DNA of 64,000 bases from Thalassia testudinum. Taxonomy: Eukaryota > Streptophyta > Magnoliopsida > Alismatales > Hydrocharitaceae. The position numbers were made by a program, and so were the translations under genes. The notes beneath the pieces were generated by a model. It was given only the letters and a program-made list of their open reading frames with translations. It searched no databases and was not told where the DNA came from. The stretch is taken from the NCBI GenBank assembly GCA_037157565.1, contig JAZHRO010000056.1, positions 32,487,501 through 32,551,500 of the forward strand, in the 5' to 3' direction. This document shows positions 1-11,009 of the stretch, piece after piece; within the stretch, counting starts at the first letter, position 1, and the number at the start of each line of letters is the position of its first letter.

Positions 1-860
1 CCCTTTGAGTTAATGACAGATGCCTCTGATTTTGCTATGGGGGCCATTCTAGGGCAAAGAGTTGATAAGAAGCCTGTTGTGATCTACTATGCTAGTAAAA
101 CCCTTGATGATGCACATTGGAATTACACAGAAACTGAAAAAGAACTTCTTGCCATTGTCTTTGCCTTAGAAAAATTCTGCTCTAATCTGTTGGGGTCACA
201 TGTCACTGTATACAGTGACCACTCGACGCTTAAATATTTGCTAAACAAGAAGGATGTGAAACCCTGCCTTATCCATTGGATCCGGTTGCTCCAGGAATTT
301 GACTTGGAAATCAAGGATAAGGCTGGATCGCAAAATGTAGTGGTTGATCATCTCTCTCATCTTATGACAAATGATATGTTAATCCCTCCTGATGTGTTCC
401 TTGATGAGACCATCTTAGCTGGCAATACCCTCCCATGGTTTGTAGCCATTGCAAACTATTTAGCAACAGAACGAATCCCCTTTGACTAGCCAAAAACTAA
501 ATGGGATAAGTTCTTTGCTGATATCAAATATTATTTTCGGGAGGAGCCTGACCTTTTCCTCATTTGTGCTGATCAAGTCATCCGATGGTGTGTACCCAAC
601 TTAGAAATTCATGATATTCTGACACACTGTCACTCCATGGCCTGTGGCAGACATTTTTCGGGCATGAAAACTACAGATAAGGTCCTTTACTTTTGGATTT
701 TTTTGGCCTAGCTTGCACAAAGATGCTCACTCTTTCGTTTGGTCCTGTGTGTGTTGCAGAGCATCAGCAACATGACTCGAAAGGATATGATGCCCCACAA
801 TCAAATCTTAGAGGTTGAAATTTTCAATGTATGGGGCATCAACTTCATGGGACAGTTCAT
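1..860 (+). pseudogene. Element A pol, part 1: RNase H and integrase N-terminus
   Basis: The reading frame is open from the first base of the window. It gives the Ty3/gypsy RNase H domain: [14 protein letters not shown], then [35 protein letters not shown] and a final VVDHLSHL. The acidic residues expected for catalysis are seen in TDAS, ETEKE and YSDH. A stop at 487-489 ends the long frame, but pol homology continues as a linker and the integrase zinc-finger region (HCHSMACGRHFSG, 620-660). Around 708 the best match moves to another frame for about 65 bases and then returns, so two offsetting indels are likely. The match ends in GINFMGQF at about 858, exactly where element B begins. The RT half lies beyond the left edge. 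A degenerate Athila/Tat-like copy; the family is certain, the lineage likely. Confidence 0.9.
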
Positions 861-2583
861 TGTTCGAGGCATATATCGCATTAGAAGAATGATTACATCA
901 TAGTATAGTGCAAAATATGTCAAAATAAATAAAATTTAATGAGAGGTGAGTCCCAGTCGAACTTAGGGAGGCAGAAAACACTTTTGAATTCATGAACTGA
1001 TTTAGAATGCTAACTAAAGAATTTATATATAAAATGAATGCTAATCACAATATATGGAGTGGAAGTCTAATCAGAATATAGATATCAAGCAGTTGAGTTG
1101 TAGATATAAGTAATGCAATGATAAAATAGGAATAAAATAGCTATCTAATTTAGCAGAATAAGGGCAACACGGGTGGTCCATGGTGTCCTTCTGGAGAGGT
1201 TGGGGAGAGTAGTGGCGATGCACCAAGGTTGCTTGGTGGGTGCTTCAGAGGGAGAGAGCCAGAGAAGAAAATCTGGAGTGTTGGAGAGGGTCAGAAGAGA
1301 GTTCTAGAAGAGATGGAGAGAGTTGTTCTTCAACTGGGGGCCCTAGGGCTCTTTTTTTGGTCAAAATGAGGGGCAAAGCAGGCATTTGGCCCTCCAATTC
1401 ATGCAACACCCTCAGATCGATCAGATCCATCGATTGGGAAATCAACGGATCAGATTGCACTTCAAAAGGCCTTCAAAAATGCCTCCAACGCTCGGATCAC
1501 CTCTGGAGCTGACACATGGCATGTTGGTGACCCTCGATCTGCGATCTCACGGCTATCACTCACTTCGCGCCTGCACCTCAACCGCAAATGCTTAAATCGT
1601 GCTCGATCCTCAGCAATGCACGCTCATCGCTCCTCAGCCGTCTGATCGCAAGATCAAATGACTCTAGCACTTCGCCCGCACCGCCTTTGAAATTTCAAAC
1701 GTGCGTGCGCATGTTTGGTTGCATGTCATCATTACACGTGGCCATCCAATGCACAGCAACATGCTGTGCATTCGTCTCATCGATGCTTGATGGAGATTTG
1801 GTGCTCCAATTCCACTTGCACTCGCTGCTACCTCAAATTCACATGGTTCGTGCCTTTATCGTGTGTCTCGCCCTTATGCTCCAGTGCGCTAACCACTGCA
1901 CTTGGCGCGTGGAAGTGTCGCACTTTCCTTTCTTTACATGGTTGTTCTTAGCCATTGGATGGAGATCCAATGGCTGAGTCTTGACCTTCCTTGAGGAGGC
2001 GCACCTAGAACGGCGACGTGGGCGCATTGTGGCTATTGGATGATGATCAAACAACCCACAATGTGCAGGGGCACTTCCATCAGAGGTTGGGCAGTGCCGT
2101 TGGGTGGTTGTGATGGCGCCAAGTGGTGACATCATGGCCTTCCATCTTCTTTTCTTTGTAGATGGTGTTGTAGGTGTCCAATCGAAATAAATTTTGTGCT
2201 ATTTGACTGCGATCGCTGATCTGGATTCATCTGTATGCTTGGATTTGACATTTGAGGTTCAAATTTCCACCTATTTGCCTCTTGGCTCTTGCTCTTTTAC
2301 AGACTCCATAGGATGCTACAGGAGTCTGATCGATGTGATCTTAGAGGCATTGGATTCCTGCCATTGTTCTGAGCAGATCCATATGGTTGGATCGGTCATC
2401 TGAAGCCCTAAATTTCCTGTGATTGTTAATACCTCTCAATTAAAATGTAATATGACATTACTATTTACAAAACTAATAAATCAACTATTATGCAAAGTAT
2501 GATGCATATCTATGCAGAATGCCTAAGTTAAGCTAATCTAACTTAATTTAGGTATATTAGGATCTATGATTGCTGCACAATCA
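861..2583 (-). repeat. Element B 3' LTR (left copy)
   Basis: It matches 9312-11009 along its full length. On the minus strand it begins TGATTGTGCAGCAATCA, a short palindrome, and ends ...GCCTCGAACA. The TATA box present in the other copy is lost here: the plus strand has a T-run near 1350-1358 in place of tttttataa. U3 carries the dyad ATTGGAT/ATCCAAT and the GGCGCC palindrome block shared with the D LTRs. Small open frames inside it (for example 1588-1977) are not conserved as protein and are not annotated. Confidence 0.9.
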
Positions 2584-2597
2584 TACCCCCATGCCTA
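2584..2597 (-). other. Element B polypurine tract
   Basis: Read on the minus strand this is ggcatgggggta, immediately before the TGATTG start of the 3' LTR. It is preceded by ttgctaggaactagtaag, a stretch also found at the same place in D1, D2 and F. Its position and purine content fit the plus-strand primer for reverse transcription. Confidence 0.85.
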
Positions 2598-4049
2598 AAT
2601 CTTACTAGTTCCTAGCAAGTGCAACACTAAATGCATTCTACCAAGAGTTTGACTAGAGATTCATTTCTTTTTGTCTTCATCTAGAAATTTAGAATAATCA
2701 TGAAAGTATGGTATTGTAGCCTATTCAACGAATCCAAGTGAAAATTCGATACACATCTAAAACTTGTGCTTGACCCTTAGTAAAATTCTGTTGGGATAGG
2801 CAACCTCTTCTCTGGGGGACATAGAGTATCCTCTAGTTTTTAACCTTGACTTTTTGGCTTAGGTAGAAGATGTCTGAGTTAAATGAATTTATATTTGGTA
2901 TCTCACTCTCCTCTGGTGCTACATAGAGACTAGTATTTCAAAATCTAGATTTCCAGATTATCAAATAAATCACTTAGAGATAGGCTGGAAAACTATGCTC
3001 TCTTAAATCCTTTCTACTCATTCTCTTCTCTTTTTCCTCTCTTTTTCTTTTCTTTTCTTTTTATTTTTTTGAGCTCTCACCTCACCAGATTCGTAAATAT
3101 GTTTGGTGGTCTTTCATGGCCATTACACTTCAATTAGATTCTGATAATCCTTTAACTAAGTCAGAATCCCTCAGCTCATATTCAGGCGATCAGAAATACA
3201 GGAAAAGTAGGTCAAGGCTGTATTTGGTGGATTGTGAGGGTAATAGGTGTTGTTGCCTCAATGTTCTTGACTAAACTTAAGCATAACTCACACTTCTTAA
3301 CATGGCATTTTTTTTTCTTCTTTTTTCTTCCTATACACTTTTTTTTATATATCCATAATGCCATATCTACTAACACAACGAAATATAGCATAAGTACATT
3401 TATTCATGAGGCATTATTTGGGATTAGGAATGTTCAAGAGGATATCGGGTGGCTTATTTGGTAGAAGTGCCTATTCTTGGCACTGAGAAGGGAATGGATA
3501 GGATAACGTATTTCCAACCTTAACATTAGTACCCTCCTTTAGCCGAGGATTCCCTAAAGGACAGTCATGACCATCCACCTTAGTCTTAGTTTTATCAGAA
3601 TCTACTCTCTCTGTATTTGCCTTATTTGGTGGCTCTCAAAAGGATTCTTATAAAAATTTGTACACAAGAACTGAGAGAGAAAGCTATGCTTGACTTTGAG
3701 TATCATTATTTAATTATCCAAAAAGTAAGATTCCTTACATTAGTATTAGAGCACCAGTAGATTTTCTACTTTCATCTCATAATTATTTGGTGGATCTATT
3801 AGAAGGTGATTTTCCTGATTCGCTGATTGCTGTCTAAAGGTTTAGGAGAAGAAGCAATGCTTCTTCTAAACAAACTAGAGACGTCTATCGGTCTTCATAG
3901 TGGATCCATGCAAATTCTACATGCAAGTTTGAAAGTGTACTAGATTCTAAGTTCAGGAATCAACTAAAGAATAAATCCCTAATAAAACCTCTTGATAAAA
4001 AGATCTATTTCTTAAGGTGTTGGTAGAAAATTTTTCAATTTATATGTAC
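2598..4049 (-). other. Element B 3' UTR between internal G-tract and LTR; no gene seen
   Basis: About 1.45 kb without a credible coding region. It is AT-rich with pyrimidine runs (3020-3075, 3308-3350). The same arrangement, with more than 1 kb of non-coding sequence between an internal G-tract and the PPT, is seen in A, D1, D2 and F. Confidence 0.7.
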
Positions 4050-4050
4050 T

Positions 4051-4088
4051 ACCCCCCCCATGCCTAAGTTCTTGCATGTCCTCATGCA
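4051..4088 (-). other. Internal hairpin plus G-tract of element B
   Basis: The plus strand shows ccccccccatgcc (4053-4064), then a stem of 6 bp: tgcatg (4073-4078), loop tcct (4079-4082), catgca (4083-4088). On the element's own strand this is a hairpin with an AGGA loop followed about 10 nt later by a purine tract resembling the PPT. Elements A, D, E and F carry the equivalent structure with different stem bases. Confidence 0.75.
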
Positions 4089-4269
4089 TGAATAAGAGAA
4101 AATGAAATAAGACAATGCATAAGTGGGTAGAAATCACCTGAAGCTGCTCCTGATTTGTTGTTCAGCTCATGCCAACACTACATGGTAATCACAATATGCA
4201 TAATATGCCAGAATGAAATATGCTATGTATAAAGGATATATATATGTATAAGTGCTGAGTTTAATGCCT

Positions 4270-5219
4270 CTAGCTAGGTGAAACTCCTTCAGATGGATCA
4301 ATAACTACAGGAGATAGAGTCAAGATGGTAAGCACTTGGAGTTCCATTGTCATCCACGGATCAAAAATGTATAGCAATTCCCTGTTAATACCAAGCCCAC
4401 AAGGTCGGTAGAATAAAATGTCAAGACTTGGAGTTGGTTGTAGCCAGGTGCTACAATTGGAATAAATCCAAGTGCCAGAGTGATAAGTAGCTAGTGGCAG
4501 CCATGAAGAGTGGTGTATAAGTAATGCAAATGAGATGGATGAGGAGTCGGGAATGGGAGACAAATCATATGGGTCCTGAAAGTGGTGGAAAATGAATGGA
4601 GGGACCCGAGTGGTGTAATATGAAATGGTATAAAGAACCATTTCGTGAGTGGATTTGGGTGCTGGTGGTTGCGGAGTGGGTGTGTTGAATAAGATGCGGT
4701 GCCCTATCCTAGCAACTCTATAGTCACCCAAATCATTCTCCTCTCTAGGTCGATTAGAATTCTCGTATGGATCACCCAAATTTTGTTCATGGTGTGAATC
4801 CTCAACTGTAATGGGCGGCAATTCATTTTCCTAAGGTGTGAAGAATCAGAATCTAGATTCAATAAAGATTCAAATTATTTCATTTTGTTCTTTGTGGCTT
4901 CTGTGAAATATTCGATATCCAAGAGCAAAGATGTGATAGATTCATCTAACTCCAAATCCAAAAATGCCTCAAGATTTTTCCAAATTTCCTTACAATCAGA
5001 AATGGAGTTTTTAGTAGATTCTTCCTTACGTCTGATTGGATTCTTCGACAATTCGAAATCACCCTCATGGATGCATGGAATCTCATGTAAGTCAATGTAT
5101 TTATTATCTAAGCTTGTCATGAGGCTTTTAGGCAATTCCACTCCAAATCTCCCAGAATCATGTGTCTCATCAATTGTCCCCTGTTCATCAGTATCCATCA
5201 CAATGTTTAAATCAATGAG
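4270..5219 (-). pseudogene. Element B unassigned ORF downstream of protease
   Basis: Two open segments (4875-5201 and 4270-4821) lie between the protease and the internal G-tract, where RT would stand in a full element. The first is acidic (DLELDESITSLLLDIEYF near its end). The second includes RVPPFIFHHFQDPYD, which resembles the LRVPLDLKPPNFYQDP segment near the end of the D-family ORF. I do not recognise a known domain. The reading frame changes between the two segments, so the copy is broken. It may be a relative of the C-terminal half of the D ORF, or remnant sequence bridging a pol deletion. Confidence 0.5.
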
Positions 5220-5289
5220 CCCGACAGAAGCTGTGTGTGGAGTTCACCAAGAAGTTCTATGTTCCCACAGTGTTTAGGTTCATCATCAT

Positions 5290-5990
5290 CTATGTCCTCC
5301 TCGATAAAGTTACAATGCGGGTTCTTGTTTGCCCTGAAAATATCCAATTTAAGTTTTTCGCTCCCTAGGATGATCTCCATACACCCAGATCCACAGTTAA
5401 TGTCAAATGGGCAGTTGCTAAAAATGGCTAGCCTAAAATAATAGGTGCATCAAGGAGAATAGGAGGAATGTCCATATGAAGAAATCAGCTTAGAAGCAGA
5501 GCCATGGATTTTCACGATGACATTCTCTACCACACCTTGGGGCATTTTGACTAATTTATTAGCCAACTGGATACTGATCGAAGTAGGTTTTAGCTCCCCA
5601 AATTGAAAGTGGTCAAAAATAGCTGTGGGGGCTAAATTAATGGTTGAACCCAAATCAAGCAAGGCCCGATCAAAAGGAGTATCCTGTAGCTAACAAGAAA
5701 TTAGTGGGGCTCCCGGGTCTTTTTTTTTAGGTGGTAGGTCAGACAAAATGACTGCACTAGCTTCCTTGGACAATACCACCTTATTGCTTTTCCTCGGTTG
5801 TCGCTTATGTGTACAATATTCCTTAAAGAATTTAGCAACAGTGGGGATGTGATCAACGGCATCAAAGAGGGAAACCTTAATTTGAAGATTTCCTTTAAGT
5901 CATCATTGCTTTTGATTCCCTTTATCTTTCCTTTAGGTTCACGTGTTAAAGCTTCACAGAAGGGTAAAGGGATGTCGATGATTTTAGTGA
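5290..5990 (-). pseudogene. Element B aspartic protease (pro)
   Basis: Minus-strand homology begins with DIPLPFCEALTREPKGK near 5950, the usual link between gag and protease. It continues with a VVLSKEASAVI-like segment and reaches the catalytic loop LLDLGSTINLAP (about 5625-5665). The D-L-G-S/T core typical of retropepsins is intact. After QLANKLVKMPQGVVENVIVKI there is a stop near 5450, and homology resumes in another frame with NCPFDINCGSGCMEIILG. The protease would cleave the gag polyprotein in the virus-like particle. The copy is interrupted by at least two stops or frameshifts. In F the same domain is 204 residues long and open. Confidence 0.85.
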
Positions 5991-6182
5991 TTGGTTCATT
6001 TTCCTTAGGCTACTCCTTTGAAGGGATAGAATAGGAAGAGGAGCTAGCCTGAGAAGTATCATGGCCCTCCTGCATACAAGGTGGGTCCTTTATAGCCTTT
6101 TCGCTCCTCAAGGTGATAGCATTTGCATCGGTATACTGTCTATGAGGTGGGAGGGAGCAGAAGGGGTAGAATGGGTGGGATT

Positions 6183-7903
6183 TTATGATAAGGCTGGCTG
6201 ACCTGCAATATTGCTAGGAGGTACAAGAGGTGCTTGTAATATTGCATGTGCCTCTCCCTGTGGTGTTTGGAACCTAGGTGGGGTGCCTTGATTCTGTACA
6301 TATCTTGGGTTAGGGATAGATTGAGAGGGCAAGGTTCCCTGCATTCTATGCTCCTGTAGCAGTTGGTTCTGCATATTCTAAATGTTTTGAATCTGATTCG
6401 CCATCATTTTCATGAATTTCAAGTTGTCATGGTTCGATTGATGCATAGACTCCTTCAATTCCTCTCTCAATGCCTTGAGAGGGTTAGCCTGCCTTGGAGG
6501 GTTATTGGCAACTTAATGTAGTGGCTGATAAGTAGAGCATGTTTACTGCTAAGACGGGAATGGCTACTGCCTTGGGCATGTGTTTTGCACATTCCTGTAT
6601 TATTTGGTCTAGTAGTGCGGATCTTGACTTAGTCTCTGTGAGTTACCAGACCAGGAGAAGTTAGGATGTTGATGCCAACCAGGGTTATACATCTTGGAAT
6701 ATGGGTTATTAAGCTCGTAACCTTGGCTAGCACTAACATTTTCGTAGCCCGAGGATGTCTCAGACATAAATTCATCAAAGGAATACGCACTCGAATTGTC
6801 TGTGGTGCGTAACCCTGATTGTATGATGCCAGATCCATATTATTCACGGGTTCTTGATACACAAGATCCTGTGGAGATGGAGAAGAAACATCTTGAGTGA
6901 AAAGATGTTCATGAGCAGGAGGGCCTCAAGATGCAAGAGAGGAGTGTGGTGCAGCCATACTACCAGAAAACCCAGGCCTTGCTCACATTAATTCATTAAG
7001 CTTCTTATTGAGCAGATCCACCTTGTCCAGCTTCTTAGTTATAATGTCCATATCAACTCGGGCAGATTCAGCAAGAGCTTCGTGGGCATTAATTTGTTGC
7101 TATCCAAGTCACTGTAATTGGTTCATAGAGGCAGCATTCATTGAGTTCTCTACTAAGGATTCAAATAGTTCGAATGAGTTGTTCTCATCCTTCGCGAGGA
7201 AATTCCTGCCGCTAGATGCATCGGCCAAGTACTGATGTGTGTCATCCAGCCCATGGTAAAAGACTTGTGCAAAGTGCCATCTAGGTACACTATGGTGCGG
7301 CCATTTCCTGAGAAGATCGTGGAATCTATCCCAAGTGTCATGTAGTTTCTCTCCTGGGCCTTGGGAGAAGGTTGTGATTGTGCACCTCATTGCATTTGTT
7401 TGACCAATCGGGAAGAACTTTTGGAGGAATTCACAACGTAATTCTTCCCAGGTTTCAATTAGCCTCCCGAAAGTCTTGAACCAATAGGAAGCTTTATCCT
7501 TGAGAGAGAAAGGAAAAGGCTTCATGAGAACAATTCCAATGTCTACATTTCTAGGTAGAACTGACTCTGTAGTTCGACTCAGATCTTTGAAGTGTTGGAA
7601 GGAATCCTCATTCAAGTTTCCTTGGAAGTGAGTCTGAATTAGACTTATGATGTTTGGCGTCAACTTGAATGCATCTCCGCCTGTGGGAATCCATACCTGA
7701 GGTGCTATAATTATTGCCGCCGGATTGTAGAAGTCCTATAGTTGTTCTCCGCATGGTGGATGCTGCATCCTGCCTAGCGTTTTGAGGATCCTTTCACTTC
7801 TCTACTCGTATCTTTGCTCAGACTCCTTGACCCTGGCTTCTAGATGAGCCATTGGGTCTTGATTCTTAGGGCCCTGACCAGCTCCAAGACTGGGATTAGC
7901 CAT
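6183..7903 (-). pseudogene. Element B gag
   Basis: The probable start is the ATG at 7901-7903 (MANPSLGAGQG), the same start context as in element C. The capsid-type core is open at 7109-7663 and contains FPFSLKDKASYWFKTF, EFLQKFFPIGQT, FSQGPGEKLHDTWDRFHDLL, HSVPRWHFAQVFYHGLD and SGRNFLAKDENNSFELFESL, all hallmarks of plant Ty3/gypsy gag. The tail is Pro/Gln/Asn-rich with YNPGWHQHPNFSWSGN near 6640-6690 and QSIPNPRYVQNQ near 6300. In-frame stops occur around 7810, 7735, 7085 and in the tail, so this is not functional. No CCHC zinc knuckle was seen, as is common in this lineage. Confidence 0.92.
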
Positions 7904-9290
7904 CTCAGCTAATCGAGAGGAAGAGGGTTGTTAAGAAGGATCAGGTGAGAGTCACCTTTGCCTCCTCAGGTTTGGTTCTCAAGGTCGCACAAGTCTAGGT
8001 CTTAATGGCCTTCCTTGCATACACCAACACAAAGGGGTGGTGTAGTCAAGCCAAACAAGGCTAAGGCCTTGTTAATCAGATTGGTCCTTAAGATCAGATG
8101 CCCAGATTTGTCGTTTAGGTTAAAATTATTGAAGAGATTCGTCGAGAAACTGACTGAAAATAATCCCCGCCTCTTAAGCTAACCCGGCCAATCTGGTTAT
8201 GAGGGGACTAAGAGGAAGGTTCTTCCTTCAGCTCTTGCCTTCGGTTCCTTTGTACCCATTAGCCGTGGTCGTTTGACACTACCCCGTAGGCATAGTCACT
8301 AGGTTTGGTAGGAGAGGTTGAAATCACCTAGTAGTTTCAGGACAAATGCAGGTTATTAGATATGTTCTTGTGATTTTTTAACATTTTTCTTCAATTTAGT
8401 AGGTGGTGAGCAGTCCACAAGGTGACTCGACTCACCGACTAATCACTGGTCTCGATTGAGTCCAAGCTAGTCCAATGTGGTCCTAAGGGCTCATGCACTT
8501 CTATGGTTTTGCAGATTGTGGACCATTAGTTAAACATGTACTCTCAGGTGAAGTTGGAATCCAAATGATTTAAAAATTGGCAGGAAGATTTCTTTTTCAA
8601 AAATCATTTCAAAGAATATTTTTTTATAATTTTTACTATTTCCAATAAATAGTTATGAATTTTTAACTAACAGGGGGTCAGATCTGAGATTTTGACCCCA
8701 TGTTGGTTTTTCTATTGGAAATAATATCAAATATGATAAAAAAATTTAATAAAAATATAATAATAAAATTTAATTTGATTATCTTTCAAACTCCATAGTT
8801 CTTGGGTCAATCATATTTGTGAGTTGGTCAGAATCGATTTCTAAAATTCATAAAAAATTAGTTTTTAGTTTATTTGACCCATGTGTACTCCATGAATTTT
8901 AAAAGTGTCACAATCTGAATTTCCTTTTGGGAAGGGTGGCATTGGAAAGATAGTTTGAAAATCTAGTTCTTGCTCGAATTTTAAGATTTTTGGAGCATTA
9001 AAAGCACGACAATTGAATTTTTAAAATAGTGTTCAGTTTCTAGCCAAGTTTCTAAAAATAGCAGAGAATTTTTTTTTTAAAGCAAATCAAATCCTAACTA
9101 ACTAATAATCCCTAATTCTATTTTTTTTTTTCAAATAACTCCTATCCTATCCAAATCTAAAATTCTACCAAGATGAATGCGTGCACATGATAATCTTCAC
9201 CTGCACTCGATGTGTATGCAAGTTCTTGTTTCATTCCTGCACACAGAAGAAATACACTAAATCAGATATGAAATAAAAAATCGTCGTGCC
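7904..9290 (-). other. Element B untranslated leader; no gene seen
   Basis: About 1.4 kb between the PBS and gag. The proximal half (8400-9290) is AT-rich and without long frames. At 8140-8325 lies a block shared with elements C, D1 and D2 (recognisable by ggttcttcc... and tttgacactacccc), a candidate packaging or dimerisation signal. Confidence 0.7.
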
Positions 9291-9308
9291 ACCCCAACAA
9301 CGGTTCCA
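9291..9308 (-). other. Element B primer binding site (tRNA-Asp type)
   Basis: On the minus strand this reads TGGAACCGTTGTTGGGGT, three bases downstream of the 5' LTR end. It resembles TGGCGCCGTTGCCGGGGA, the complement of the 3' end of plant tRNA-Asp(GTC), with a few differences that are mostly transitions. The better-preserved sites in D2 and E2 support the assignment. Confidence 0.85.
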
Positions 9309-9311
9309 ATT

Positions 9312-11009
9312 TGTTTGAGGCATAGATTGTGTTAAAAGAATGATTACGTCATAGTATAACACGAAATATGTCAAAACAAATAAAATTTAATGAGAGGTGA
9401 GTCTCGATCGAACTCAAGGAGGCAGAAAATGCATTTGAACTCACGAAATGATTTAGAGTGCTAAGTAGAGAATTTATATATAAACTGAACGCTAATCACA
9501 ATATATGGAGTGGAAGTATAATCAAAATATAGATATGAAGTAGTTGAGTTGCAGATATAACTAATGCAACGATAAAACAAGAATAAAATAGCTATCTAAT
9601 CTAGTAGAATAAGTGAACCATGGGTGGTCCACGGTGGCCTTCTGGAGAGGTTGGGGAGAAAAGCGGTGGTGCACCAAGGTGGCTTGGTTGGTGCTTCAGA
9701 GGAAGAGAGTCGAACAAGAAAATCTGGAGAGTTGGAAAGGGTCTGGAGAGAGTTCTAGAAGAGATGGAGAAGTTTTTCTTCAATTGAGGGCCCTTGGGTT
9801 CTTTTTATAATCAAAATGAGGGTCGGTATTTGGCCCTCTAGACCATCCAACACCATCAGATCAATCAGATTCATCGATTGAGAGATCAACGGATCAGATC
9901 GTACTTCAAAAGGCCTTCCAAAATGCCTCCAACACTCGAATCGCCTCTGGAGCAGACACATGGCGTGCTAGTGACCCTCAATCTACAATCGTAGGCTACC
10001 GCACACTTTGCGCCCGTGCCTCAATCGTAAGTGCTTAAATCGCACTCGATCCTCAGCAGTGCACGCTCATCGCTCCTCAGCTATCTGATCACGATATCAG
10101 ATGGCTTAAGCTCTTCACCAACACTGCCTTTGGAATTTCAAATGCGCACACGCATGGTTGGTCGCATGTCATCGTGTGCGTGGCCATCCAATGCACAGTA
10201 GTGTGTCGCGCATCCATCTCATCATCGCTTGATGGAGATCCGACACTCCAACTCCGCTTGCGCTCGCTGCCGCCTCAAATTCACCCAGATTGAACCTTAA
10301 TCGCACATCTTGCCCTTCTGCTCCAGTGTGCTAACCGTGCAGATGTGTTGCGCTTTCCTTTTTTTGCACATCTATTCTTAGCCGTTGGATGGAGATCCAA
10401 CGGCTGAGTCTTGACCATCCTTGATGAGGTGTGCCTCGAGTGGCAACGTGGGTGCATTGTGGCTATTGGATGATGATCCAATGGCCCACAGTGCGCAGGG
10501 ACGCTTCCTTTAGAGGTTTGGCGACGTCGTTGGGCGGCTGTGATGGTGCCACATGGCGCCATCATGGCCGTCCATTTTTTTTTGTAGATGGTGTTGTAGG
10601 TCTCCGATCAAAATAATTTTTGCATAGTTGGACTGCGATCGTTGATCTGGATTCATCTATAAGGTTGGATTTGACATCTGAGGTCTAGGTTTCCACCTAT
10701 TTGTCTCTTGGGCCTTGCTCTTCTGCGGACTACATAGGATGCTAGAGGAGCCTAATTAATGTGATCTCAGAGGTGTTGGACTCCCGTTGTCGTTTGAGCA
10801 GATCCACATGGTTGGATCGGTCATCCGCAACCCTAAATTTCTTGAGATTGTTAATACCTCTCAATAGAACATAATATAACATTATTATTTACAAAAGTAA
10901 TAAATCAACTATTATGCAAAGTATGATGGATATGTATGCAGAATGCCTAAGTTAAGCTAGGATCTAACTTAATTCAGGTATATTAGGATTTATGATTGTT
11001 GCGCAATCA
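9312..11009 (-). repeat. Element B 5' LTR (right copy)
   Basis: 1.7 kb, TG...CA on the minus strand (TGATTGCGCAACAATCA at the outer end). The TATA box survives as tttttataat on the plus strand at 9802-9811 (attataaaaa on the element strand). U3 holds the AGCCGTTGGAT/ATCCAACGGCT dyad (about 10380-10405), a second ATTGGAT/ATCCAAT dyad (about 10461-10481) and a GGCGCC-centred palindrome near 10550. Confidence 0.92.

Larger units (their letters stand above)
861..11009 (-). mobile_element. Element B: complete gag-pro LTR retrotransposon without RT or integrase, inserted in element A
   Basis: Two LTRs (861-2583 and 9312-11009) flank an internal region read on the minus strand in the order PBS, leader, gag, protease, unassigned ORF, internal G-tract, 3' UTR, PPT. 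The LTRs start TGATTG and end CA when read on the minus strand. Flanking bases 856-860 (ttcat) and 11010-11014 (ttctt) look like a 5-bp target-site duplication with one mismatch, and the integrase of element A continues on both sides. No RT, RNase H or integrase homology was found between the protease (5.3 kb) and the PPT (2.6 kb). The element must therefore have used enzymes supplied elsewhere. The LTRs differ from each other mainly by transitions, which points to an old insertion. Confidence 0.92.

Noticed and set aside
885..889. Start of the B LTR at TGATTACATC (890) with aagaa/ttctt flanks
   Set aside because: Homology between the two LTRs extends further left to TGTTCGAGG at 861, the PBS spacing fits that end, and aagaa/ttctt are reverse complements and not direct repeats.
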